Of a stretch of 11,807 nucleotides of DNA, positions 1-8,170 are shown one piece after another. Below the pieces are notes generated by a model. The model was given only the letters and a program-made list of their open reading frames with translations, had not been told where the DNA came from and did no database searches. Each line of letters starts with the position of its first letter. The first letter of the stretch is position 1. Source of the DNA: UBA7446 sp964014735 (GTDB taxonomy: Bacteria > Bacteroidota > Bacteroidia > Flavobacteriales > Flavobacteriaceae); NCBI GenBank assembly GCA_964014735.1, contig CAXHBH010000036.1:1-11807 (forward strand), in the 5' to 3' direction. The translations under genes were made by a program, and so were the position numbers.

Positions 1-1757
1 GAATCATCAAACTTTGGAGGCATTGTAAATACGTTATCTAACATTTTGGTAAAGTCATCATTTCCACCCATTAGGTTTATAAGACCTTGGATGTCATGAA
101 AAACTGACCATGAATAATGCAGGCTATTTCCTTCCGTAAATGCATCGCCCCATTTTAAGGGGTTAAAAGGAGATTGAAAGGTCCCATCCTCGTTTTTTCC
201 TCTCATCCATTTTGTTTCTGGATCAAAAAGGTTTTCATAATTTTTTGATTGTTTGTAGAACCGTTTCGATAGTTCCGGTTTGTTCAGCTTTTCTGCCATT
301 GCTGCTATTGTGAAATCAGCGTATGCGTATTCTAAGGTGCGCGCGGCATTTTCATTAATTCCAACATCATAGGGAACATAACCTAGCTTATTGTAATAAT
401 CAACCCCTTCTCTTCCTACTGATTTCACTGGTCGTCCCTCTTTTACATTGGCATTTTTTAATACAGCCTCCAGTAGTGTAGCTACATCTTTTTCGTAAAC
501 ATTTCCTTTTAGATATGCATCCGCAATAATTGGAGCTGAATTTGATCCAATCATACAGTCGCGGTGACCAGGGCTTGCCCATTCCGGCAACCATCCAGAT
601 TCTTTATAGGTATTTGCTAACCCTTCCATTATTTGCTTGTTCAACTCTGGATACATTAAATTAAAAAATGGAAATACAGCCCTAAACGTGTCCCAAAAGC
701 CGTTATCTGTAAACATATACCCAGGAAGGACTTGCCCATTGTAAGGGCTGTAATGAACAATTTCTTCGTTCTTGTTTATTTCATAAAATTTTCTAGGAAA
801 CAATAAAAGGCGATAAAGGCAGGAGTAAAAGGTTCGAATGTTATCAATATTGTCGTCCTCAACGATCAATCTTTGAAATTCATTTTCCCAAGACGCTTTA
901 GCTTCTTTCTTTACCGTATCAAAGGATTTAGTTCCTATTTCACGTGAAAGATTAAGTTCTGCCTGTTCTAAACTAATAAAAGATGATGCGACCTTAACGT
1001 GAACTTCTTCTCCCAATTCAGTTTCGAAACCAATGATAGCCCCTACATGATCTCCTTCGCTATAAGTTGAGTTTTCTTTTAGTTTCCAATTGTCTTTCCA
1101 AGTATGTTTCCATTTAAAATCTTTATCAAAAACCGCCACAAAATAGTTGTGGAAGTTTTCTGGAACGCCATCATTATTATTTCTACAATAGCCAATAATT
1201 TTTCTTTCCTCTGGTATAATTTTCACCATTGAACCCATATTAAAAGCATCTAATACAATGTAAGAAGATTTATTTTCTGGAAAAGTGAATCTAAATACGG
1301 ATGCTCTTTCAGTAGGTGTGATTTCTGCAGTTACATCATAATCTGCCAAGTAGGTTTCATAAAAATATGGTTTAGCATCTTCTGCCTTGTGGGAAAACCA
1401 AGAAGCTCTTTCTTCTTCGTTATATTTTAGATCCCCAGTAACCGCCATTAGTGAAAACGAGGCATAGTCGTTTATCCATGGGCTAGGCTGATGGGTCTGT
1501 TTTATTCCTCTTATTTTATTGTCATCGTATTTATACGCCCATCCATCTCCCATTTCTGCAGTTTGGGGAGTCCAAAAATTCATTCCCCAGGGAGTAGCTA
1601 TCGCCGGGTAGGTATTTCCGTTTGAAAGACTGAATTTAGAGTCTGTACCCATTAAAGGATTAACCAAATCAACTAAGCTTGAAGTTTGTGCATTTACTGA
1701 TAATAAGAGGCAAAGCATCGAAACTGTATATAATTTTTTTTGAATATTTTTTATCAT
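1..1757 (-). CDS. GH92-family alpha-mannosidase, secreted (3' end beyond window)
   Basis: The frame stays open from ATG at 1757 to the window edge, giving 585 residues of a family usually near 750. Residues 1-23 form a Sec signal peptide ending ...LSVNA|Q with no lipobox, so the product is periplasmic or exported rather than a lipoprotein. Family hallmarks are LVNPLMGTDS (31-40), SNGNTYPAIATPWGMNFW following it, FTDNGFWDTFRA (349-360), LPEWASPGHRD (390-400) and GDAFTEGNSLHYSW with Glu542. By family knowledge, GH92 enzymes are calcium-dependent inverting exo-alpha-mannosidases with an N-terminal beta-sandwich (about 28-270 here) and an (alpha/alpha)6 catalytic barrel. Glu542 sits where the general acid is expected. 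The aspartate bases lie past the edge and cannot be checked. It follows susD after a 165-bp gap with a hairpin terminator and a candidate promoter. Linkage preference (alpha-1,2, 1,3 or 1,6) cannot be assigned. Confidence 0.93.
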   Translation of the reverse strand, partial: MIKNIQKKLYTVSMLCLLLSVNAQTSSLVDLVNPLMGTDSKFSLSNGNTYPAIATPWGMNFWTPQTAEMGDGWAYKYDDNKIRGIKQTHQPSPWINDYASFSLMAVTGDLKYNEEERASWFSHKAEDAKPYFYETYLADYDVTAEITPTERASVFRFTFPENKSSYIVLDAFNMGSMVKIIPEERKIIGYCRNNNDGVPENFHNYFVAVFDKDFKWKHTWKDNWKLKENSTYSEGDHVGAIIGFETELGEEVHVKVASSFISLEQAELNLSREIGTKSFDTVKKEAKASWENEFQRLIVEDDNIDNIRTFYSCLYRLLLFPRKFYEINKNEEIVHYSPYNGQVLPGYMFTDNGFWDTFRAVFPFFNLMYPELNKQIMEGLANTYKESGWLPEWASPGHRDCMIGSNSAPIIADAYLKGNVYEKDVATLLEAVLKNANVKEGRPVKSVGREGVDYYNKLGYVPYDVGINENAARTLEYAYADFTIAAMAEKLNKPELSKRFYKQSKNYENLFDPETKWMRGKNEDGTFQSPFNPLKWGDAFTEGNSLHYSWSVFHDIQGLINLMGGNDDFTKMLDNVFTMPPKFDD

Positions 1758-1781
1758 GTTTTTTAATTATGATGGGGCTCT

Positions 1782-1813
1782 TAAATTTAATTTTTAAAAT
1801 TATTTTGATGCAA
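1782..1813 (-). promoter_or_regulatory. Candidate Bacteroidota sigma-A promoter for the GH92 gene
   Basis: On the minus strand TTG (1813-1811) is followed after 21 bases by TAAATTTA (1789-1782), which matches 7 of 8 positions of the Bacteroidota -7 element TAnnTTTG. The -7 box ends 24 bases before the GH92 ATG at 1757, giving a short plausible leader. The region is very AT-rich, so a chance match is possible. The placement after the susD terminator supports it. Confidence 0.35.
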
Positions 1814-1857
1814 TTTACAGTTTAATTCTTATTTATAAATATGAGTTTAATGATTTG

Positions 1858-1883
1858 AAAAAGGGTGGTATCTCTACCACCCT
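1858..1883 (-). terminator. Intrinsic terminator after susD
   Basis: A perfect 9-bp stem is formed by 1862-1870 and 1875-1883 with a 4-base loop (1871-1874). On the minus strand it reads AGGGTGGTA-GAGA-TACCACCCT and is followed by a short T tract (1862-1858, five T counting the last stem base). It begins 40 bases beyond the susD stop. The stem is strong, but the tail is short, so partial read-through into the GH92 gene is plausible. SusC/SusD messages are often more abundant than those of downstream enzymes in such loci. Confidence 0.75.
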
Positions 1884-1922
1884 AAACTAAACTAATTAGA
1901 AAAAACTAATAATCATATTAAA

Positions 1923-3479
1923 TTAATATCCTGGATTTTGCGACAAATTTTGATTGATGTCTAACTCCGGTTGTGGAATAGGTAACAATAATTTTTCTGC
2001 TGTAGCCTCATAACCCAAGGAAGCACCTGTGTCATCTGTAAGTCCATTCAAATACTGAGCCATAGCTGTATTGTCGTCATAATAACGCTTTAAGTCCCAA
2101 TAACGATTAAATTCAGCCACTAACTCTAGTCTTCTTTCTTTTAGAATAGCAAGCTTAACTTCAGCCTGTGATGTGGCTGCAGTTGGTGCCAGATTAACTC
2201 TTGCACGAACTTGATCAAGTAGCGTTATTGCTTCTGCTGTTTGTCCAATAGCATTAAGTGCCTCAGCTCTTAATAAAATTATATCCGCTAAGCGAAGTAA
2301 CATCACATTCCAGGCTCCAAAAATCTCACCCGATCTACCCATTTTATACATGAAACTAACAGGTGTATTCGGACCATAACCATAATTTGGTTGAGTAATT
2401 TTTGAACGATCGTTGACAGTAATAACAGTAGACCATTTCCTCACAGTATCTCCCATTTCATCAAAAGCAGAAATCAGATCTGTAGTAATTGTATTGAATC
2501 TATGGTATGCAACTTCCCAACTAGACCCTGGTTTACTTCCTTCATATTGTGAAAAATCACCAGGTGGTAACATCTGTAGTGGGTGATATGAAGCGACGTT
2601 TCCATCAGGGACATGTTCCATTTCTAATATAGATTCACGTGAAAAGTCATGCTCACCATCAAATAAATGATCATATGTTGGTAATAATTCATAAACTCCG
2701 CTATTTATAACTTTAGCCGCATATTCTGCGCATTTAGCGTAGTCTCTGGTTTCTGCATATAATTTAGCCAACATTGCTTGAGCAGATCCTTTAGTCCCTC
2801 TAGTTCTAGTTAAAAAATTAGATGAGTGCTCTTTTGGCAATAATCTTTCAGCTTCTAATAAATCAGCTTCAACTTGAGCATAAGTTTCTGCTTCGGATGA
2901 TCTAGATTTAAATAAATCAGCATCTAATGTTGATAACTGTAATGGCACTCCCCCAAATATTCTAACTAATTGAAAATAGTTAAAAGCTCTAATAAAATAA
3001 GCCTGGCCTAATATTGAGTTTTTAGCTGATTCAGAGAAATTTGGATCTTCAATTCCAGGAACATTATCTAGTACAGAATTCGCTCCTGCAATATACCTGT
3101 AAGGTTGTGCCCATGCATATCCTAACGGCTCATATGCTGAGGCATTGGGACTATGCAATTCATGCGTAATAAAATCTGCCACAAAACCACCATGGGTGTT
3201 ATCTGCTCTCATATCACTAAAAACAGTGTGTTGCCATTTGTAATAGTGTTGACTCATTTCGGCTGGCACTCCATACACTGCTCCAATTGCAGCTTCAGCA
3301 TCAGACTGAGTTTGATATGACCCTTCAGCAGACAATTCATTTAGAGGGACTTTTTCTAAGAAATCATCAGGTGTACATGATGAAATCACCAATATTAGCA
3401 TTGTTGCTATTATTAGTTTTAAATTATAATTGTAATACATTTTGTTATTATTTTCAGAATTTATTGTTTGATTTTTCAT
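1923..3479 (-). CDS. susD: SusD/RagB-family surface glycan-binding lipoprotein
   Basis: This 518-residue protein is the outer-surface lipoprotein that caps the SusC barrel and captures glycan for import. The lipobox is VISSC with the lipidated Cys35, followed by TPDDFLEKVPLNELS, the usual SusD opening. TPR-like helices follow (for example the YFIRAFNYFQLVRIFGGVPL segment), as does the late RADIILLRAEALN / ILKERRLELVAEFNRYWDLKRY region, and it ends with the typical QNPGY. Length is normal for the family. The ATG at 3479 is 12 bases after the susC stop, which supports it. An in-frame ATG at 3440 (Met14) would leave a more usual 21-residue signal segment before the cysteine, so the start is not settled. 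It is co-transcribed with susC. The family match is certain. The ligand is inferred only from the GH92 neighbour to be a mannose-rich glycan. Confidence 0.96.
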   Translation of the reverse strand: MKNQTINSENNNKMYYNYNLKLIIATMLILVISSCTPDDFLEKVPLNELSAEGSYQTQSDAEAAIGAVYGVPAEMSQHYYKWQHTVFSDMRADNTHGGFVADFITHELHSPNASAYEPLGYAWAQPYRYIAGANSVLDNVPGIEDPNFSESAKNSILGQAYFIRAFNYFQLVRIFGGVPLQLSTLDADLFKSRSSEAETYAQVEADLLEAERLLPKEHSSNFLTRTRGTKGSAQAMLAKLYAETRDYAKCAEYAAKVINSGVYELLPTYDHLFDGEHDFSRESILEMEHVPDGNVASYHPLQMLPPGDFSQYEGSKPGSSWEVAYHRFNTITTDLISAFDEMGDTVRKWSTVITVNDRSKITQPNYGYGPNTPVSFMYKMGRSGEIFGAWNVMLLRLADIILLRAEALNAIGQTAEAITLLDQVRARVNLAPTAATSQAEVKLAILKERRLELVAEFNRYWDLKRYYDDNTAMAQYLNGLTDDTGASLGYEATAEKLLLPIPQPELDINQNLSQNPGY

Positions 3480-3491
3480 TTGGAAATATTT

Positions 3492-6400
3492 TTAAAATTC
3501 AACATTAAGTCCCAACGTGAACGTTTTTGCTTGAGGATATGAGCCGTAGTCAACTCCTTGAGTTAATGCTACTGAATCAACTCCACCTAAGCTTCTATTT
3601 ACTTCTGGGGAATAACCAGAGTAATTAGTTATTGTAAACCAGTTCTTAAGGTTTGCATAAATACTCAACCCAGAAATATTTAATTTATCAATAATATCAT
3701 TTTCAAAGTTGTATGATAAACTTATATCCCTTAGTCGTAAATAAGAACCATCTTCAACCCAACGAGAATTTATACCTCCATTATTATTGGAATCAACAAC
3801 AGTTGCTCTTGGAACATCTGTTATATCCCCTGGATTTCTCCAGCGTCTTACAATATCAGCAGATTGATTTTCTGGAAACCTCATTGATTCAAGGTTCTGT
3901 TTTCCATTATTATAAATATCATTACCCGAAACACCATCAATAACAATGTTCAAATCAAAGTTCTTATAACTAATCTCGTTAACGAATCCATAGGTGAAAT
4001 CTGGCATAGGATTCCCAATAACTTGCTTATCTGCAGCTGTTATTGTACCGTCCCCATCATTGTCTGTAAAAATTAAGTCTCCAGTTTGAGGATCAACACC
4101 TTCGCTATTCCATCCCCAAAAACTAGCTAATGGAAGATCATTCTTTGTGAGTTGAAGATTTCCACCGCCATTTTGTAAAAATGTAGAAAATATTGTGGTG
4201 TTTTCTGGAATACCCTTAACGACGTTTTCATTGAAAGATATATTGAACATTGTGTTCCATTTGAATTCATCTTTACTAATCATACTAGCATTTACTGCAA
4301 ACTCAAAACCCTTATTCTCTAAATAACCATCAAGGTTTACTATTTGTGTTGCAAAACCTGATGTTTGAGGAAGGGTTTGAGGGAAAATTAAATTTTCTGT
4401 TTTTTTATTGTAGTAATCAGCAGTAACATAAACTCTATCATTTAAAATTGAGAAATCTAAACCAATATTAAATTGATTTGAAGTTTCCCATCCTAAATCA
4501 ATATTTCCAGATTGCGAGCTTGGTATTCTTCCAGGTGCTAATGATGTTGGACCTGTAGGATATTCATTAACTGATACAATATTTGCATATGCATTAAGGC
4601 CTGCAGGCAAATTTCCTGTTTCTCCATAACCTGCTCTAAATTTTAAATTTGTAACAAATTCAACATCATCCATGAAATCTTCATTTGACAAATTCCACCC
4701 GGCTGAAAATGTTTTGAAAGTTCCCCATCTGTTGTTAGGAGCAATCCTAGAAGAACCATCTGTTCTTACAGATGCAGTCACTAAATATTTATCATTAAAA
4801 TTATAATTTGCTCTTGCAAAGTATGACTGCAGAGACCATGATCCAGCGTCAGAAATATTTAGAGAATTTACTGTTGCAGTATTAAGGGTTCTGACACTCT
4901 CAGATGCAAAATTTTGCTTCGTTTGCATGCTATAAATTCGATCTTCTTCTGAAACACTGCTTCCAACAATAACGTCTAAATTGTGTAAACCAAATGATTT
5001 GTTATAATTTAAAGTATTATCAAATATATATCTTACAACTTCCCCTGTGTTAAGTTGCCCCTCTCCATTGACTGCTAATGCTGAACGCGTGACTGTTGGG
5101 TCTTTAAATGCCGTGTATCGGTTAGCTGAAATATTTATACCAAGTTGAGACTTAAATGTTAAATTATATGGAAGCTTGACAGAAAAGTTGGCATCAGCTA
5201 CAATATTATTTATTACATCTAAATTATCGTTACCATAAATATAACTAAATGGGTTTTCAAGTCCCATCCCAGCTAATGCTGCTAACGTGTAATATCCATC
5301 TTCGTCAAAAATTGGTTGAAATGAAGGAGTAACTAAAGCAGATGATATAGCACCTCCATATTTCCCTCCCATATCATCTGGGACTGATTTTACATTTGAT
5401 CTAGTGTAATTAAAATGTGTTCCGAAACTGAGCCAGTCATTGACCTTCTGATCTAAATTAATAGAAAGTGAATACCTTTTATTTTCTGAGGTAACTACAA
5501 TCCCATCTTGACTTAAATATCCTAAGCCAACGAAAAAAGATCCATTTTCGCCACCGCCAGAGACAGATGCATTAATTCCAGTCATCGGAGCATCACGATA
5601 GATTAAATCTTGCCAATCATTATTTGTAGAACTTAAAACAGAACTTGGTATTTGAATACCATTAAGCTCTTGAATGTAATCAGCTAAATCATTTTGATTT
5701 AAAAGGGGAATTTTACTTATCAACGAAGAGGATCCTGTGTAAGTATTTACACTAGCCTTAAAATCACCACTTCTTCCTTTTTTTGTTGTTATCAATACTA
5801 CACCATTACTAGCTCCTGCAGCACCATATATACCAGCAGCAGAAGCATCTTTCAATACTGTAATGTCTTGGATGTTATTAGGATCGATGGCAGCGGTTGA
5901 ATAAGATACAACTCCATCAATTACATATAATGGTTGTGTATTTCCAGAAAGTGAAGATATACCACGAACAAAAATTTGAGGGGATGCTCCAGGTCTTCCA
6001 TTATTTTGTACAACACGAACTCCCGCTGACCTTGATTGCAACAATTGACCAACATCAGTATTTGCTTTTTCTTCGATTCCATCTAAGTCTAAAACAGAAA
6101 TTGATGAAGTAATATCCCTTTTATTTTGTGATCCATAACCAGTTAAGACAACTTCGTCTAAACCTGCTACATCAAGAGCTAATACAACTTTTAATTCTGT
6201 ATTTGCATTGGCAGTTACTTTTTGGGTGGTAAAGCCAATAAATGAAACTTCAAGTGTTGCATTTTCGTTATCGACAGCTAATTTGAAATTTCCGTCGAAA
6301 TCTGTGGTCGTACCGTTAGAAGTTCCTACTTCAACTACAGAAGCTCCAGGGAGTGGGTTGCCTTTGCTATCGGTAACATTTCCGCTTATCATAGTTTGGA

Positions 6401-6830
6401 CAACTTCTTCAACAACTTTTTTTGAATCCGTTGGAGGAGCATTCGACGTTTGAATAGCTTTTGAAAGTAAAACAACATTTTGATTTAAGCTATACGTTAA
6501 CTTATTTTCAAAAATTAATTTGATTAATTTATCAAGTTTAATATTTTCAACAGAAAAGCTTATTTTTTTTTGAAAATCATAGATTTCACTTCCGAAAATA
6601 AACCTAAGATTGGTTTGCAATTCAATATCGTCCAATACGTTAATAATTGGTTGATCTTCTACTTCCATACTTATTTCGACCTGTGAATAAACATTATTGT
6701 TTGCAAAGGTTGAAAAGACCATTATTATGGAAAGAAATAGTGAGATTTTCATAATTGATAAAGAATTGAGACTTTTTTCAGCTCTTTTGCCGAGCATATT
6801 ATCTTTAAAATTCATAATTTTGATATTCAT
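3492..6830 (-). CDS. susC: SusC/RagA-family TonB-dependent glycan transporter with N-terminal STN signalling domain
   Basis: This 1112-residue outer-membrane transporter imports oligosaccharides with SusD, powered by TonB. Residues 1-50 are a long leader with the hydrophobic signal core at about 28-43. Residues 51-124 form an STN (secretin/TonB short N-terminal) domain, which in FecA-type receptors reaches into the periplasm to touch the anti-sigma factor. A carboxypeptidase-regulatory-like domain follows (about 147-222, starting ISGNVTDSKGNPLPGASV), then the SusC signature DEVVLTGYG (225-233). The plug spans about 236-350 (LYVIDGVVSY, ITVLKDASAAGIYG, NGVVLITTKKG), and the beta-barrel runs to the C-terminus, ending TLGLNVEF. 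In-frame ATGs at 6815, 6797 and 6752 are alternative starts, but long leaders are common in this family. The STN domain is what links this transporter to the neighbouring fecR and sigma genes. susD follows after 12 bases. Confidence 0.96.
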   Translation of the reverse strand: MNIKIMNFKDNMLGKRAEKSLNSLSIMKISLFLSIIMVFSTFANNNVYSQVEISMEVEDQPIINVLDDIELQTNLRFIFGSEIYDFQKKISFSVENIKLDKLIKLIFENKLTYSLNQNVVLLSKAIQTSNAPPTDSKKVVEEVVQTMISGNVTDSKGNPLPGASVVEVGTSNGTTTDFDGNFKLAVDNENATLEVSFIGFTTQKVTANANTELKVVLALDVAGLDEVVLTGYGSQNKRDITSSISVLDLDGIEEKANTDVGQLLQSRSAGVRVVQNNGRPGASPQIFVRGISSLSGNTQPLYVIDGVVSYSTAAIDPNNIQDITVLKDASAAGIYGAAGASNGVVLITTKKGRSGDFKASVNTYTGSSSLISKIPLLNQNDLADYIQELNGIQIPSSVLSSTNNDWQDLIYRDAPMTGINASVSGGGENGSFFVGLGYLSQDGIVVTSENKRYSLSINLDQKVNDWLSFGTHFNYTRSNVKSVPDDMGGKYGGAISSALVTPSFQPIFDEDGYYTLAALAGMGLENPFSYIYGNDNLDVINNIVADANFSVKLPYNLTFKSQLGINISANRYTAFKDPTVTRSALAVNGEGQLNTGEVVRYIFDNTLNYNKSFGLHNLDVIVGSSVSEEDRIYSMQTKQNFASESVRTLNTATVNSLNISDAGSWSLQSYFARANYNFNDKYLVTASVRTDGSSRIAPNNRWGTFKTFSAGWNLSNEDFMDDVEFVTNLKFRAGYGETGNLPAGLNAYANIVSVNEYPTGPTSLAPGRIPSSQSGNIDLGWETSNQFNIGLDFSILNDRVYVTADYYNKKTENLIFPQTLPQTSGFATQIVNLDGYLENKGFEFAVNASMISKDEFKWNTMFNISFNENVVKGIPENTTIFSTFLQNGGGNLQLTKNDLPLASFWGWNSEGVDPQTGDLIFTDNDGDGTITAADKQVIGNPMPDFTYGFVNEISYKNFDLNIVIDGVSGNDIYNNGKQNLESMRFPENQSADIVRRWRNPGDITDVPRATVVDSNNNGGINSRWVEDGSYLRLRDISLSYNFENDIIDKLNISGLSIYANLKNWFTITNYSGYSPEVNRSLGGVDSVALTQGVDYGSYPQAKTFTLGLNVEF

Positions 6831-6836
6831 TGATTA

Positions 6837-6874
6837 GTGATTATTTATTGCTTGCTTAGTAATTATATATTGCT
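6837..6874 (-). repeat. Two 16-bp imperfect direct repeats in the susC leader
   Basis: On the minus strand AGCAATATATAATTAC (6874-6859) and AGCAATAAATAATCAC (6852-6837) match at 14 of 16 positions. They are offset by 22 bp, about two helical turns, and lie just before the susC ATG at 6830. No TAnnTTTG-type -7 box is visible between fecR and susC, so this could be part of an ECF-sigma promoter or operator. AT-richness makes a chance origin possible. Confidence 0.4.
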
Positions 6875-6885
6875 TTTTAATTAAG

Positions 6886-6916
6886 CGGGTTTTTGTCTCA
6901 CCAAAAGCCCGTTTTT
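6886..6916. terminator. Hairpin between fecR and susC (terminator or attenuator, direction unclear)
   Basis: A 10-bp stem pairs CGGGTTTTTG (6886-6895) with CAAAAGCCCG (6902-6911), including one G-T wobble, around a 6-base loop. It starts three bases past the fecR stop in the minus direction. On the minus strand the sequence after the stem is CTTAATT, a poor U tract. On the plus strand a clean five-T run (6912-6916) follows. It could be a leaky attenuator between fecR and susC, or a stop for antisense transcripts entering fecR from the left. Confidence 0.55.
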
Positions 6917-8036
6917 AATTTATTATTATCTTATTATTCAATATTTGATAATTTAAATCGTATATCTCTTCGAGGTAGTCCAAAACATTTTCTATTGACT
7001 CTGTTTCAGTTAAAATCGTAGCATTGATATATTGGTCATCTAATTTGTCATTATTATTAATGATAACGACATCATAAATTCTTTCAAGTTTTGTTATCAT
7101 GTTGTTGATGTTCTCATTTCGGAAAATGATTCTTCCTTCAACCCATGAGGTATATAGTACTGTATTAACTTCTTTAACTTCAATACCTGGCTCAGCATAA
7201 TTCACCTTAGCTCTATCACCAGGCTTTATAACAATAGTTTCGCTATTATTAATAGTGTTTTTAACGCCCAAGCTACCCTCTGTTAATATAATTTCAGAAA
7301 AATTATCTTCTTGATAGTCTTTAAAGTTAAATTTCGTGCCGTAAACTTCAACATAAGAACCTGTCGATACAACTTTAAATGTATTTAGGCTGTCGCTTGA
7401 AACATCAAAAAAGGCTTCCCCTGATAAAAATACTTCTCTATCGATTCCATCAATAAAGCTAACCGGATATGTAAATGAAGATCCAGAATTTAAATGAACC
7501 ATTGTTCCATCAGAAAGATGTAATTTAAAACGTTTTCCGTAGGGTACATCAATTGTGTTTTTTACAAAAGTTTTATGATTTTCATCCTTATTGTACACAA
7601 GTGCATTAGACTTTGATTCAACTATCCCATCAAGTTTTTTAAACTTAATTTCGTCAGTATCTAAAATGACTTTAGCGCCTGTTGAGGTTGTTAAAATTAT
7701 ATTTTTAGATTCAGTTTCTATTTTGTTTAAATCAACTAGGTTTAATAGTCCAAATGCACAGATAAACACTGCAGCTACCAAAAATAAACTTTGATTAAAA
7801 GATTTATTTCTAGAAGTCATTTTTTCTTTTTTGATTTTTATCTCTAATTCATTGATTAAAAATTCTTTATCAAATTTATTCATAGTCAGATTTGCGAGAT
7901 GATTAATGTTAACATATTCTTTAAATATGTAGTAGTTTTCTTCGGTTAGTATAAAATTTAGAAGTGCTTCTAATTCAATAGATGAGCAATCATCATTAAA
8001 AAACTTAACAATTATATTTTGGATATAGTCATTCAT
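6915..8036 (-). CDS. FecR-family anti-sigma factor / signal transducer
   Basis: This 373-residue inner-membrane protein is predicted to hold the divergent ECF sigma factor and release it when the STN domain of the SusC transporter signals ligand binding. Residues 1-80 form the cytoplasmic sigma-binding part. A single membrane span lies at about 83-100 (SLFLVAAVFICAFGLLNL). The FecR domain spans about 164-260 (VPYGKRFKLHLSDGTMVHLN, REVFLSGEAFFDV, VYGTKFNFKDY, ILTEGSLGV). A C-terminal DUF4974-type domain covers about 301-371. All parts are present and length is typical. The start ATG at 8036 is the first in the frame and gives a normal N-terminus. It precedes susC by 84 bases on the same strand, so the two may share a transcript. 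The family assignment is firm; pairing with this particular sigma and SusC rests on adjacency and domain logic. Confidence 0.94.
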   Translation of the reverse strand: MNDYIQNIIVKFFNDDCSSIELEALLNFILTEENYYIFKEYVNINHLANLTMNKFDKEFLINELEIKIKKEKMTSRNKSFNQSLFLVAAVFICAFGLLNLVDLNKIETESKNIILTTSTGAKVILDTDEIKFKKLDGIVESKSNALVYNKDENHKTFVKNTIDVPYGKRFKLHLSDGTMVHLNSGSSFTYPVSFIDGIDREVFLSGEAFFDVSSDSLNTFKVVSTGSYVEVYGTKFNFKDYQEDNFSEIILTEGSLGVKNTINNSETIVIKPGDRAKVNYAEPGIEVKEVNTVLYTSWVEGRIIFRNENINNMITKLERIYDVVIINNNDKLDDQYINATILTETESIENVLDYLEEIYDLNYQILNNKIIIN

Positions 8037-8170
8037 TATTACCTAATAACGTTTCTAAAAACAACAACCCTTACTATTTAATAAAATTAACACTCATTTT
8101 TTTATTTATTGATAGCAAAAAACATGGTTAATTATTAATTTTATATATTTCACACATTAAAGTAAATATT
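8037..8170. promoter_or_regulatory. Divergent intergenic region between fecR and the sigma gene
   Basis: These 134 AT-rich bases must carry start signals for both fecR (minus) and the sigma gene (plus). TATATTTC (8144-8151, plus) matches 7 of 8 positions of the -7 consensus and lies 19 bases before the TTG start, but no TTG sits at a normal distance upstream. TAATTTTA on the minus strand is a similar partial match. I cannot place either promoter firmly. Confidence 0.35.

Noticed and set aside
400..594. Open frame of 64 codons on the minus strand
   Set aside because: It lies wholly inside the GH92 gene in another frame of the same strand, is Cys/Lys/Arg-rich and has no recognisable motif.
1858..1883. 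Hairpin after susD as a mobile-element end or attachment site
   Set aside because: No transposase, integrase or target duplication is present; position and T tract fit a terminator.
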